From: JAEZJZ01 sp050949055 | GTDB taxonomy: Bacteria > Bacillota > UBA994 > UBA5500 | Direction of reading: 5' to 3' | Length of the DNA stretch: 64,000 nt | NCBI GenBank assembly: GCA_050949055.1 | Contig: JBMNFA010000006.1 | Location: 1 to 64,000 of the forward strand | Shown here: positions 43,503-51,179 of the stretch, one piece after another | Position numbering within the stretch: position 1 is the first letter of the stretch | How the letters are laid out: each line of letters opens with the position of its first letter | The notes under the pieces: model-generated | The model's input: only the letters and a program-made list of their open reading frames with translations | Databases searched by the model: none | What the model was told of the DNA's origin: nothing | Made by a program: the position numbers and the translations under genes

Positions 43503-43661
43503 TTTGGTATCAGGCTAAAGATTGCACGCCAGCAGGGAGGCCCCCAGAGCGCCGGTGAACTGGCAGTCGGAGGTGAGTTGGTGGCGCTGGTGGAACACCG
43601 CGACGGCACGTTGATCGATGTGGTGCGGAGGGTGGTATGGGGAACAGCTTGTTGGCGGTGA
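43503..43661 (+). pseudogene. Remnant of a gene 3' end, possibly citrate lyase alpha-like
   Basis: An open plus-strand frame without a start ends at TGA 43659-43661 and looks coding: AGELAVGGELVALVEHRDG then TLIDVVRRVVW. The V-x-HRDGTLIDVV pattern resembles the C-terminal end of citrate lyase alpha chains, but the match is short. A second frame from 43638 (MGNSLLAVKEKLYQLQLELL) runs into the large palindrome split by the IS3 element. The 5' part of the gene is gone. Confidence 0.3.
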
Positions 43662-43702
43662 AGGAAAAGCTTTATCAACTGCAGCTGGAATTGCTGCAAC
43701 AA

Positions 43703-43741
43703 GCCACGGGGACGGTTCGGCTGACTCATCGCAACGAGTCA
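43703..43741. repeat. Palindrome type D, left part (split by IS3 element)
   Basis: The left arm GCCACGGGGACGGTTCGGCT continues to GACTC, then an 8-base loop and GAGTCA. The right arm continues at 45642-45660 beyond the IS. Joined, they give a 25-bp stem with two G-T pairs. Confidence 0.85.
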
Positions 43742-44016
43742 TGAGGTGCCCCCTGTCGAGTTGACAAACGAAATAATGAAAGCGTTTGCTCCTTAGGAAT
43801 GACCCTGAGGAGCCTTCTTTCTTGGGATGTCTTAAGCAATACAGCCAATGGTTGCTGGCCACGGCTCTCCCTGTCGGAGCCCTGAGCAGTACCACAGGGT
43901 GAGTCCCTTGACCCCTGTGCTACAATTTTGTGCGCAGAGGGGCGATGAGGTATCTGCTGTGCTCTCCCTACCATCGCCCCTCGCACCTTCGTTAAGCACA
44001 GGGAGTCAAGGGCGAT

Positions 44017-44928
44017 TTATGCACACATTCTGTACTCCATCGGGGTCAGACCAGAAAACTTCCTTTGCGGTCGTTCTTCGTTGTAGAAGCGTATATAGTC
44101 ACTTACGTCGGCTACCAGATCTTCGTAGCTCTCGTAATACTTTCTTAGGTTGTAGCGCTCTGCTTTGGGCTTGCCCCAAAATCCTTCCATGGGGCCATTG
44201 TCAATGCAGCGGCTTACTCTTGACATGCTTTGGATCATGCCCTGATTCGTGATAATCTTGGCAAAACCATAGGAAGTATATTGGAAGCCTCTATCGCTGT
44301 GAATGAGGGGCTGTGCTTCTGGATTGGCCTTCAAGGCTGCCTGCAATGTGCTAAAGACAAGCTTGTTGTTATTCCTCTTACCAATGACATAGGCAACAAT
44401 ACTGTTGTCGTAAAGGTCGAGAATGGCGCTCAGGTATGCTTTCTGACCGTCGCCATACTTGAACTCGGTTACATCTGTAAGCCATTTCTGGTTCTTCCTC
44501 AAAGCTGTGAACTTTCTGTTCAGCAGGTTCTCAGCAACATGTCCAGGCGAAGACTTTTTGTATTGTCTGCGTTTCTTTCGAGTGACCGATTTCAGACCCA
44601 TAAGTCGCATCAACCGATAGATTCGTTTGAGGTTGTACGTTGCCTGTAGCCTCCGGTTCACGACCAGTTGCATCATCCTGTAGCCGTAGATACCCTTGAC
44701 CTCCAGGTAGATACCAGCTATTGTGTCAGCGATTAACTCGTTTGTCCGCTCTCGCTCACTTGGTTCCTTCTTCAAATAATTGTAGTGCGCCTGGCGGCTG
44801 ATGTTGGCAACCCTGCATAACTCAGAGATAGAGTGGCCTTTGCTGTGCAGTTCGTGGATTGCCTGATGGAGTTTAAATCGTGGAACTCGGCCTAGCGATA
44901 CCTCTTCTCGAGTTCCTCCAATTTTTTT
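44017..44928 (-). CDS. IS3-family transposase OrfB (integrase domain)
   Basis: The catalytic part of the transposase. The DDE residues are in LTDVTEFKY, LIHSDRGFQYTS and GPMEGFWGKPKAE. The reading frame extends upstream without a good start, through RFKLHQAIHELHSKGHSISEL and ISRQAHYNYL (an HTH-21-type segment), back to the run of seven A (minus strand) at 44922-44928. It is therefore made as an OrfAB fusion by -1 frameshifting, as in other IS3 elements. The frame is intact to the stop at 44017. Confidence 0.9.
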   Translation of the reverse strand, partial: KKIGGTREEVSLGRVPRFKLHQAIHELHSKGHSISELCRVANISRQAHYNYLKKEPSERERTNELIADTIAGIYLEVKGIYGYRMMQLVVNRRLQATYNLKRIYRLMRLMGLKSVTRKKRRQYKKSSPGHVAENLLNRKFTALRKNQKWLTDVTEFKYGDGQKAYLSAILDLYDNSIVAYVIGKRNNNKLVFSTLQAALKANPEAQPLIHSDRGFQYTSYGFAKIITNQGMIQSMSRVSRCIDNGPMEGFWGKPKAERYNLRKYYESYEDLVADVSDYIRFYNEERPQRKFSGLTPMEYRMCA

Positions 44929-45569
44929 AGGAATGCGTTCTCCACGCTCAGTCTGCGAACTTCCTTCTGCAGATTACGAAGCTCAATCTTCAGCCGATCG
45001 GCCTCTGTCAACTCAGTTTCCTCTTTGGCTTTGCCTCGGCGGTCAACAAGTGCCTTCTCTCCGCCTTTGTTATACTTACTAACCCAAGAGTGAACCTGCT
45101 GGTAGCTGACCTTATAGAGCTCCGCTGCCTCCCGGTAGTTACAGTCATTGGCTATACAATGTTGGACAATCTCTATACGCTCATCGTAGGTGGTTCTCCG
45201 CCCTTTGTTCATGTCTCTGGATTCCCCTCCTGGAGAAGACTTGAGTTCTTCTCCTTGAGTATACTTGAAAATCCAGCGCCGAAGTTGCGTTTCCTCCCTT
45301 ATGCCGTACCTAAGGCAGATGTCCATTTGAGAGCCTTCTCCCGTCAGGTAGGCTTGTACAGCTTGCATCTTAAGCTCAGCAGGATAATGATTACTACTCA
45401 ATTGCCCGACCAGGGAGTCTATACCATATTCCTGTAACCTAATACGCCATCGACGTATTGTACTCTTGCCTACGTTGAACCTGGAAACTGCCTCTTTGAC
45501 TGGATGCCCTTCATCAATCCATGCAAGTATTCGTAGCTTCTCTCCCAAAGTGAACTTGCGTCCGGACAA
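44892..45569 (-). CDS. IS3-family transposase OrfA (helix-turn-helix)
   Basis: A 225-residue DNA-binding protein with repeated helix-turn-helix segments: PVKEAVSRFNVGKSTIRRWRI, QMDICLRYGIREETQLRRWI and NYREAAELYKVSYQQVHSWV. A coiled leucine-rich end (LKIELRNLQKEVRRLSVENAFLKKLEEL) follows. It is somewhat long for OrfA of the IS150 group. The slippery A AAA AAA lies within the codons for FLKKLEE near the C-terminus, where part of the ribosomes would shift to OrfB. Confidence 0.9.
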   Translation of the reverse strand: MSGRKFTLGEKLRILAWIDEGHPVKEAVSRFNVGKSTIRRWRIRLQEYGIDSLVGQLSSNHYPAELKMQAVQAYLTGEGSQMDICLRYGIREETQLRRWIFKYTQGEELKSSPGGESRDMNKGRRTTYDERIEIVQHCIANDCNYREAAELYKVSYQQVHSWVSKYNKGGEKALVDRRGKAKEETELTEADRLKIELRNLQKEVRRLSVENAFLKKLEELEKRYR

Positions 45570-45641
45570 AAGAATGCCCCCCCCCTCAGCGACTGATGAA
45601 TTTTCGTTATTTCATCTGTCAACTTTGGGGGGAGCACATCA

Positions 45642-45660
45642 GTCGGACCGTCCCCGTGGC
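45642..45660. repeat. Palindrome type D, right part
   Basis: GTCGGACCGTCCCCGTGGC completes the palindrome begun at 43703. It follows the TCA duplication at the IS right end and lies 15 bases from the end of lctD. Confidence 0.85.
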
Positions 45661-45674
45661 TCAATTTCAGGCTA

Positions 45675-47075
45675 TTAGCAGACCTTGCCCGGGTTCAGGA
45701 TTTGCTGGGGGTCGAAGACCTGTTTGATCCCGCGCATCAGCTCCATGGTGGTCGCGCCGATGGACTGTTCCAGATAGCTGCGTTTGGCGTGGCCGATGCC
45801 ATGTTCCCCCGAGACCTGTCCGCCCATTTCCTTGGCTCGCCGATAGAGCTCATCCATCACTGCCGCGTTAGTCTGTTCCCAGGCCTCCTGCGGCAGCTGG
45901 TCCCGGCAGATGTAGATATGGATGTTGCCATCCCCCGCATGGCCGAAGGAGCGGATCCGAATCCGATATTTCCGCTCCAATTGGCTGACGAACTTGACGA
46001 AGGAGGCGATGGCGCTTTGGGGCACCACCACGTCACATTCATCCATGCCGGACATGGTGGAGCTTTTGATCGCCTCCAGGAAGGCTCCGCGCGCATTCCA
46101 GATGGACTCCTGTCGTTCTGCGGTGTTGGCGATCAACACATCTATCGCACCGGCTTCCAGGCAGAGCCGGGCTACCTGCTCGTAGATGGTCTCGATCTCC
46201 GCAGCAGAATTGCCGTCGAAGGACAGCAGCAGGTAGGCATCGGCACTCTTATCCGGGAACTGCTTGCCCAGATACTCCTCCGCCGCCTCGATCACTTCCC
46301 GCTGCATGAATTCCACCGCACAGGGCACCACTCTGGATTTGATGATCTTGGGCACCGTCTCGATGCACTGCTCAAGGGTAGTGAAGGGCACCAGCAGGCT
46401 GATTACCTGACTGGGGGCGGCGAGCAGCTTGAGCACCAGTTTGGTGACGATTCCCAGCGTGCCTTCCGAACCGATCATCAGATCCAGCAGGCTATAGCCA
46501 GAACTGTTCTTGGCCAGCTTGCCTCCCAGTTCGACGACCCGACCATCGGGCAGCACCACTTCCATGCCCAACACATAGTCCCTGGTCACGCCGTATTTGA
46601 TCGCCCGCATGCCGCCGGCATTGGTCATCACATTGCCGCCGACGGTGGCACTCTTCTCACCCGGATCCGGCGGATAAAACAGCCCGTAGTTGGTCAGCAG
46701 TTGGTTAAACTCCATTAGCAGCACACCGGGCTCGATGGTGGCTGTCAGGTTCTCTTCATCAATCTCCAACACCCGGTTCATTCTGGCCAGGGACAGCAGG
46801 ATCCCGCCGTGGATCGCCACTGCCCCGCCGCAGAGGCCGGTGCCCGACCCCCGGGGTGTGACCGGAATGCGCTGGGTCGAGGCATAGCGCATTACCTCGG
46901 CTACCTCCTCGGTACTGATCGCTTCCACTACCACGTCCGGGGTGAACTTGCCGTATTCCACCATCTCATCGTGGGTGTAGTCATCGTGAATGGACTGGCC
47001 AAAGAAGACCCGCTCCGGGGTACAGATAGCTTGCAGCGCCGCGATGTCCTCGGCAATAATCTGTTTATAGGTCAC
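45675..47075 (-). CDS. lctD: FAD-linked lactate dehydrogenase, LctD/GlcD type
   Basis: An FAD-binding dehydrogenase of about 466 residues (FAD_binding_4 plus C-terminal FAD-oxidase domain), which oxidises D-lactate or glycolate. Landmarks are VTPRGSGTGLCGGAVAIHGG, DPGEKSATVGGNVMTNAGG, MIGSEGTLGIVT, FGHAGDGNIHI and SGEHGIGHAKR. The start is GTG 47075, 9 bases after AAAGGAGG, and overlaps the etfA stop by 4 bases. Gene order etfB-etfA-lctD matches the lctBCD operon of Acetobacterium woodii, where the complex confurcates electrons from lactate and reduced ferredoxin to NAD+. No lactate permease or regulator is adjacent. Confidence 0.88.
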   Translation of the reverse strand: MTYKQIIAEDIAALQAICTPERVFFGQSIHDDYTHDEMVEYGKFTPDVVVEAISTEEVAEVMRYASTQRIPVTPRGSGTGLCGGAVAIHGGILLSLARMNRVLEIDEENLTATIEPGVLLMEFNQLLTNYGLFYPPDPGEKSATVGGNVMTNAGGMRAIKYGVTRDYVLGMEVVLPDGRVVELGGKLAKNSSGYSLLDLMIGSEGTLGIVTKLVLKLLAAPSQVISLLVPFTTLEQCIETVPKIIKSRVVPCAVEFMQREVIEAAEEYLGKQFPDKSADAYLLLSFDGNSAAEIETIYEQVARLCLEAGAIDVLIANTAERQESIWNARGAFLEAIKSSTMSGMDECDVVVPQSAIASFVKFVSQLERKYRIRIRSFGHAGDGNIHIYICRDQLPQEAWEQTNAAVMDELYRRAKEMGGQVSGEHGIGHAKRSYLEQSIGATTMELMRGIKQVFDPQQILNPGKVC

Positions 47076-48265
47076 TTTGGCAGTCCTCCTTTCAGTTTGG
47101 CCAGCAGCGCGGGTAATACTTCGTAGAGATCTCCCACCAGACCATAGTGTGCTACCTTGAAGATCGGTGCCGCGGGGTCTTTGTTGATGGCAACGATGCA
47201 ATCGGCCCCCTGCATGCCGGCTGTGAATTGCACTGCGCCGGATACCCCGCAGGTGATGATCAGTTTGGGCTTCACTGTTCGTCCTGACAATCCGATCTGC
47301 CGCTGGTGTTCTAGCCATCCGGCTTCCACCACGGCCCGGGTAGCAGCCACTTGCCCTCCCAACAGATCAGCCAGTTCCTGCAGCAGGGAAAGACCCTTGC
47401 TGTCTTTCAGGCCTTTTCCAGCCACTACCAACACATCCGCATCGGTGATGGATAGGCTTTTCTCCCGAGGCTGGCAGCTGACAATCTCAACCTGCGACTG
47501 CAACTGACCTGGCTGCAGGGCGCAATGGACCGCCGTGCCGCGCACGCAGTCGACCGGCTGGGCTGGGTTCATGACTTTGTAACGAACCGTGGCAAATTGG
47601 GGGCGTGAGTGGGGGGTGACGATTTGCGCCATGATGTTGCCGCCAAAAGCAGGGCGAATCTGCACCAGATCGCCGTTGTCCCTGAGCTCCAGTTGGGTGC
47701 AGTCTGCCGTCAGTCCCGTGCGGAAGCGGGCTGCCACCCGCGGGGCCAATGAGCGCCCGATGGAGGTGGCTCCCACCAGCACCACTGCCGGTTTGGCGTT
47801 CCGGATGCAGTCGGCAAAGGCATTGGCGTAAGTGTCTACCCGGAAATGTTCCAGTTCTGGGTAGTCATAGCAGAAGACCTGATCCACGCCATAGCGTAGC
47901 AGTTCGTCCGCCCACCGTCCCACTTCCTTTCCTACCAACAGCACAGAGATGGGATGGGGCACCCTTTGGGCCAAGCGGGTCGCCTCTCCGATCAGCTCTA
48001 TGGTCACCGGGTGGACTTCACCCGCAGTCAGTTCCGCATAAACCAAGATGCCCTGCCAGTCCTGCCGGTCAGCCTGGGTAGGGGCGGATTCCGTTGTCAA
48101 GGAAATGGCGCTCACCGGACATTGTTTAATGCATAACCTGCACAAGCGACAATTGTCATTGATCTGCAGTGAACCGGCAACCTCAATGATGGCCCCAAAC
48201 GGACAGGCAGTGATGCAGGCATCGCAGCGAATGCATCTATTCTGATCGATGATCGGCAGCGCCAT
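47072..48265 (-). CDS. lctC: Electron transfer flavoprotein alpha subunit with N-terminal 2[4Fe-4S] domain
   Basis: A 397-residue EtfA. Residues 1-60 form a ferredoxin-like domain with cysteines 11, 14, 17, 21 and 39, 42, 45, 49 (CIRCDACITACP and CRLCRLCIKQCP). The EtfA body follows, and the C-terminal FAD site shows GLSGRTVKPKL, CGVSGAVQFTAGM and AINKDPAAPIFKVA. The extra iron-sulfur domain is the mark of the confurcating lactate dehydrogenase type. It overlaps etfB by one base and lctD by four, so the three are tightly coupled. Confidence 0.9.
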   Translation of the reverse strand: MALPIIDQNRCIRCDACITACPFGAIIEVAGSLQINDNCRLCRLCIKQCPVSAISLTTESAPTQADRQDWQGILVYAELTAGEVHPVTIELIGEATRLAQRVPHPISVLLVGKEVGRWADELLRYGVDQVFCYDYPELEHFRVDTYANAFADCIRNAKPAVVLVGATSIGRSLAPRVAARFRTGLTADCTQLELRDNGDLVQIRPAFGGNIMAQIVTPHSRPQFATVRYKVMNPAQPVDCVRGTAVHCALQPGQLQSQVEIVSCQPREKSLSITDADVLVVAGKGLKDSKGLSLLQELADLLGGQVAATRAVVEAGWLEHQRQIGLSGRTVKPKLIITCGVSGAVQFTAGMQGADCIVAINKDPAAPIFKVAHYGLVGDLYEVLPALLAKLKGGLPK

Positions 48266-49068
48266 CAGTGGTCACCTCCCACATAGCGCATCTCCTGCAG
48301 CAGCTGATGCAGCTTGTCTGCCAGTGCTTCGCCTTTCCCCGTCCACAGCACCTGACTGTCGTTGACGGCAGGAGGAAAGATGCGCTCCACCTGGGTGGCT
48401 GAGCCGGTGAGGCCATAGCGGCCGGGATTGGGATCGGCCAGGTGATCCAACGTCAGTACGCTGATCTGACGCTCCGCGGTGGCGAGCTTTCTTCTAAAGG
48501 AAGGTAACCTGGGCTGGGCTGCCTCCTTTTCCACAGTGATCAGGCAGGGATAGGGCAAGCGGGCTATCTGAGTTAGATCCTGCAGTTCCTGTCTGACCCG
48601 TATCGCCTGCGGCGTCACCGATTCGACCTGCGAGACCCAGGTAACATGGGGGATGCCCAGCAACTCCGCCAGCTCCGGACCCACCTGGGCGGTGTCGCCA
48701 TCGGTGGTCTGCTTGCCGCAGATGATCAGGTCGAACTGTCCGATGGCGGCTATGCCCTGGGCCAAAGTGTAGGCGGTGGCCAGCACATCGGCACCGGCAA
48801 ACCGCCGGTCGGATAGCAGATACCCCTCGTCTGCACCCATCATAAACGCCTCGCGGATAATCGCTTCCGCTTGCGGAGGGCCCATGGAGAGCACCGACAC
48901 CGATGTGCCTGCAAGACGCTCCTTGATGCGCACCGCTACCTCCAGCGCCGTCAGGTCGAACGGATTGAGCTTGCTGGACACGCCCTCCCGCTTGAGCACG
49001 CCGGTATCCGGGTCAATCTGCACCGCCGTTGTCCCAGGTACTTGTTTAATGCATACTAATATCCTCAT
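48265..49068 (-). CDS. lctB: Electron transfer flavoprotein beta subunit
   Basis: A 267-residue EtfB, first gene of the lactate dehydrogenase operon. It starts MRILVCIKQVPGTTAVQID and has LKLNPFDLTALE-type sequence (SKLNPFDLTALEVAVRIKE), DLIICGKQTTDGDTAQVGPELAELLGIP in the nucleotide-binding region. The bifurcating type of Etf binds a second FAD in EtfB, which the DGDTAQVG stretch would contact. ATG 49068 follows a GGAGATGGGAGCG region. An extended -10 box lies about 45 bases upstream. Confidence 0.92.
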   Translation of the reverse strand: MRILVCIKQVPGTTAVQIDPDTGVLKREGVSSKLNPFDLTALEVAVRIKERLAGTSVSVLSMGPPQAEAIIREAFMMGADEGYLLSDRRFAGADVLATAYTLAQGIAAIGQFDLIICGKQTTDGDTAQVGPELAELLGIPHVTWVSQVESVTPQAIRVRQELQDLTQIARLPYPCLITVEKEAAQPRLPSFRRKLATAERQISVLTLDHLADPNPGRYGLTGSATQVERIFPPAVNDSQVLWTGKGEALADKLHQLLQEMRYVGGDH

Positions 49069-49110
49069 CGTTGCGCTCCCATCTCCTCATGGAGAAATAT
49101 CTTCTGAATT

Positions 49111-49116
49111 ATCATA
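49111..49116 (-). promoter_or_regulatory. Probable extended -10 box of lctBCD
   Basis: On the minus strand TGGTATGAT gives a TG-N-TATGAT extended -10 element about 43 bases upstream of lctB. No clear -35 box is seen. Confidence 0.4.
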
Positions 49117-49142
49117 CCACGTTGGGCCGGGCTGTGGGGGAA

Positions 49143-49204
49143 GACAGAGGGACGTACAATTCGTCCCCAATGAAAGAGCGAGACCAACTGTACGTCCCCC
49201 TGTC
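49143..49204. repeat. Palindrome, type B copy 2
   Basis: Arms of 16 bases (49143-49158 and 49189-49204, GACGTACA inner part) with one mismatch around 30 bases. It resembles type B copy 1. It lies upstream of lctBCD and 11 bases from the end of a gene remnant. Confidence 0.75.
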
Positions 49205-49214
49205 CTGTGCTGCG

Positions 49215-49491
49215 CTACCTGTGCCCGGCCTTCTCCGGATCGGGCCAGATCGCCATTTCCTCGATCATCCCGTCGGCGTATTCTACCTTCAAGATAATGT
49301 CCGTGGCCGTTACATCATCCAGGTGCAGTTGCCAGCTATGCGCAGTTGTCTGCGTGAGACTGAGAGTGTGTCAGTTCCTGGTTGACATATATCCTTGCTT
49401 CCGCTGACACTATCCTCTGAAAATCGTAGTATCCGCCCGCCTTCTGTTCAAACTCCAGGGTTAAGTCCCATAGCGTCAAGGCCAAGACCAA
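49215..49491 (-). pseudogene. Remnant of an unrecognised gene
   Basis: The minus strand holds two coding-like frames separated by a shift at about 49370. The first reads WDLTLEFEQKAGGYYDFQRI and SAEARIYVNQELT; the second reads TTAHSWQLHLDDVTATDIIL, then KVEYADGMIEEMAIWPDPEK and ends at TAG 49215. No start codon or ribosome site is evident. I do not recognise the family. The rest of the gap to 49843 holds nothing I can support. Confidence 0.4.
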
Positions 49492-49842
49492 CTATTCATC
49501 TATTATCCCACACTACTCCCTATGGTCTTAGGCTTGACTCCCTACTATACTTAGTACGGGCCCCCAAGCAAGGAGTTGTACTTTAGCCGGGAGCTGCACG
49601 CTAGTGTCGGAGACAGCAGGTGGGGCTGGCTGTTGACCCTCCTAAGCACGCCGCCCGGCCGAGTCGAGCCCATACATCAATTCTGGTTGGCAGCCAGCGT
49701 CGGGGCGCCAGTCTGGCCAAACACCACCCCCATGGCTCTCATCCATGATTCCCGCATCATGACTGTATTGTTGCGCTGGGGAGGTAAGGGACAGACAGAC
49801 TGGGCTAGTCGCTGTTTGATGAAGAGGGTTAAGGAGGTAACC

Positions 49843-51078
49843 ATGTACAGTATCTTTAATGCCATTCAGACCCGTCACTCCGTGCGCAAGTACAAGAGCG
49901 ATCCGATTCCCGAACAGGTGCTCCAACAGATCATGGAGGCAGCGCGTTGGGCACCGTCTGGTGGAAACGGGCAGACGCACATCTTTGGTGTCGTCAAGGA
50001 TCCAGACAAGCGGCAGGCGCTGGCGCAGGCCGCTGGCGAACAACTGTGGATAGCCGACGCTCCTGTAGTCATCGCCTGTTGCGCCCGCCTATACAAGTCG
50101 GAAGAGGAAAGCGACTTCTCTCGACAGGTGAATTACCTGCGCTGGGGCAAAGAGGCGTATGATTGGTTCCGCAGTTGCCCCAACCCCTATCACCTGGCTT
50201 TGTTGTTCCAGAACTCGGTTCCACTGATCCCAGGGGCCCATATTCAGCTGGCTGCGGCTGCCCATGGGCTGGGTACCTGCTGGATTGGCCATCTGGACAT
50301 AACCAAGGCCAGCAACATCCTGGGACTGCCTGAGGACGTGCGCTGCTACTTCCTTATGCCCCTGGGGTATCCGGCCGAGGAGAAGAGACGGCCAAGAAAG
50401 CCACTGCGTGAGATAACCTTCGCCGATGAATGGGACCAAGAATGGCTGCCAGCTCGCACTGCAGCACCCTTCGGAGAGCTGGTCTTGCGGTCCTATAAGG
50501 AAGCGGATGAAATAGCCTGGTTGAATATCTGGGGGCAGACTGCGGTGGGCTCAGATGCCTGGGTAGCCCTGCATCACCGTAAGCCACGTTATCAGCGTCC
50601 TGCTCTGGAGTTGGTGGCAGAGATGAACGGCGAGCTGGTGGGCTTTATGGATGTGGAAGTGGAAACGGAGCCGGAGCAATTGGGATACGCACAAGATAGC
50701 TGCTGCGGCTTCGTTTGGGAGTTGGGGGTGCACCTCAGCTATCGGCGGCGCGGCATCGCCAGAGCGATGATCGAGCGGGCGCAGAGGTGGCTAACCGAGC
50801 TCGGGATCAGGCGCATGGAATTCTGGTCCATGGATGAGGGCGCCCAAGGCTTCTATCGCCACCTCGGCATGCAGGAGATGGAGCGGCACTGGCAGTTCCA
50901 TTTGCGCTTGCCCGAGGGAGTTGCTGATGCCATGCGCAAGCAGGATCGGGTGGGGTTACAGTTGGCCTTCGGCACGTGTCCCATCGATTCTTTGGAGAAA
51001 CTGCAGCAACCCTATCGAATCGAGGCTGACGGTGTAAGACAGCCTAAGGTCTGCATCGGCTACGATTATCGCTGGTAG
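49843..51078 (+). CDS. Nitroreductase-GNAT acetyltransferase fusion protein
   Basis: A 411-residue protein joining two enzyme folds. Residues 1-190 are an FMN-dependent nitroreductase: AIQTRHSVRKYKSDPIP, EAARWAPSGGNGQTHIFGVV, and the late LAAAAHGLGTCWIGHLD and FLMPLGYPAEEKRRPRKPL. Residues about 200-330 are a GNAT acetyltransferase with WELGVHLSYRRRGIARAMIERA (acetyl-CoA loop RRRGIA) and GFYRHLGMQEMERHW. About 60 further residues follow. ATG 49843 is 6 bases after AAGGAGGT. The frame is continuous with no sign of artificial joining. The pairing suggests reduction of a nitro group followed by N-acetylation of the amine; this is inferred. Confidence 0.85.
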   Translation: MYSIFNAIQTRHSVRKYKSDPIPEQVLQQIMEAARWAPSGGNGQTHIFGVVKDPDKRQALAQAAGEQLWIADAPVVIACCARLYKSEEESDFSRQVNYLRWGKEAYDWFRSCPNPYHLALLFQNSVPLIPGAHIQLAAAAHGLGTCWIGHLDITKASNILGLPEDVRCYFLMPLGYPAEEKRRPRKPLREITFADEWDQEWLPARTAAPFGELVLRSYKEADEIAWLNIWGQTAVGSDAWVALHHRKPRYQRPALELVAEMNGELVGFMDVEVETEPEQLGYAQDSCCGFVWELGVHLSYRRRGIARAMIERAQRWLTELGIRRMEFWSMDEGAQGFYRHLGMQEMERHWQFHLRLPEGVADAMRKQDRVGLQLAFGTCPIDSLEKLQQPYRIEADGVRQPKVCIGYDYRW

Positions 51079-51179
51079 TCTACAGCAGGCCACCTCTGGT
51101 ACATGTCCGGAGCATAGTCTGCCCGGTTTGGGAATAGAACAAGGTCTGGCACCCGTAATCAGTTTGGGAGGGATGAGAA

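Larger units (their letters stand above)
43742..45638 (-). mobile_element. IS3-family insertion sequence (IS150-like)
   Basis: A 1897-bp element with imperfect inverted ends starting TGAGGTGCCCCC and TGTGCTCCCCCC, sharing the inner AGTTGACA and GAAATAA blocks. It carries orfA and orfB with a slippery A7 between them. The 3-base direct repeat TCA flanks it (43739-43741 and 45639-45641). Removing the IS and one TCA restores a palindrome, which confirms the borders. Confidence 0.9.
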
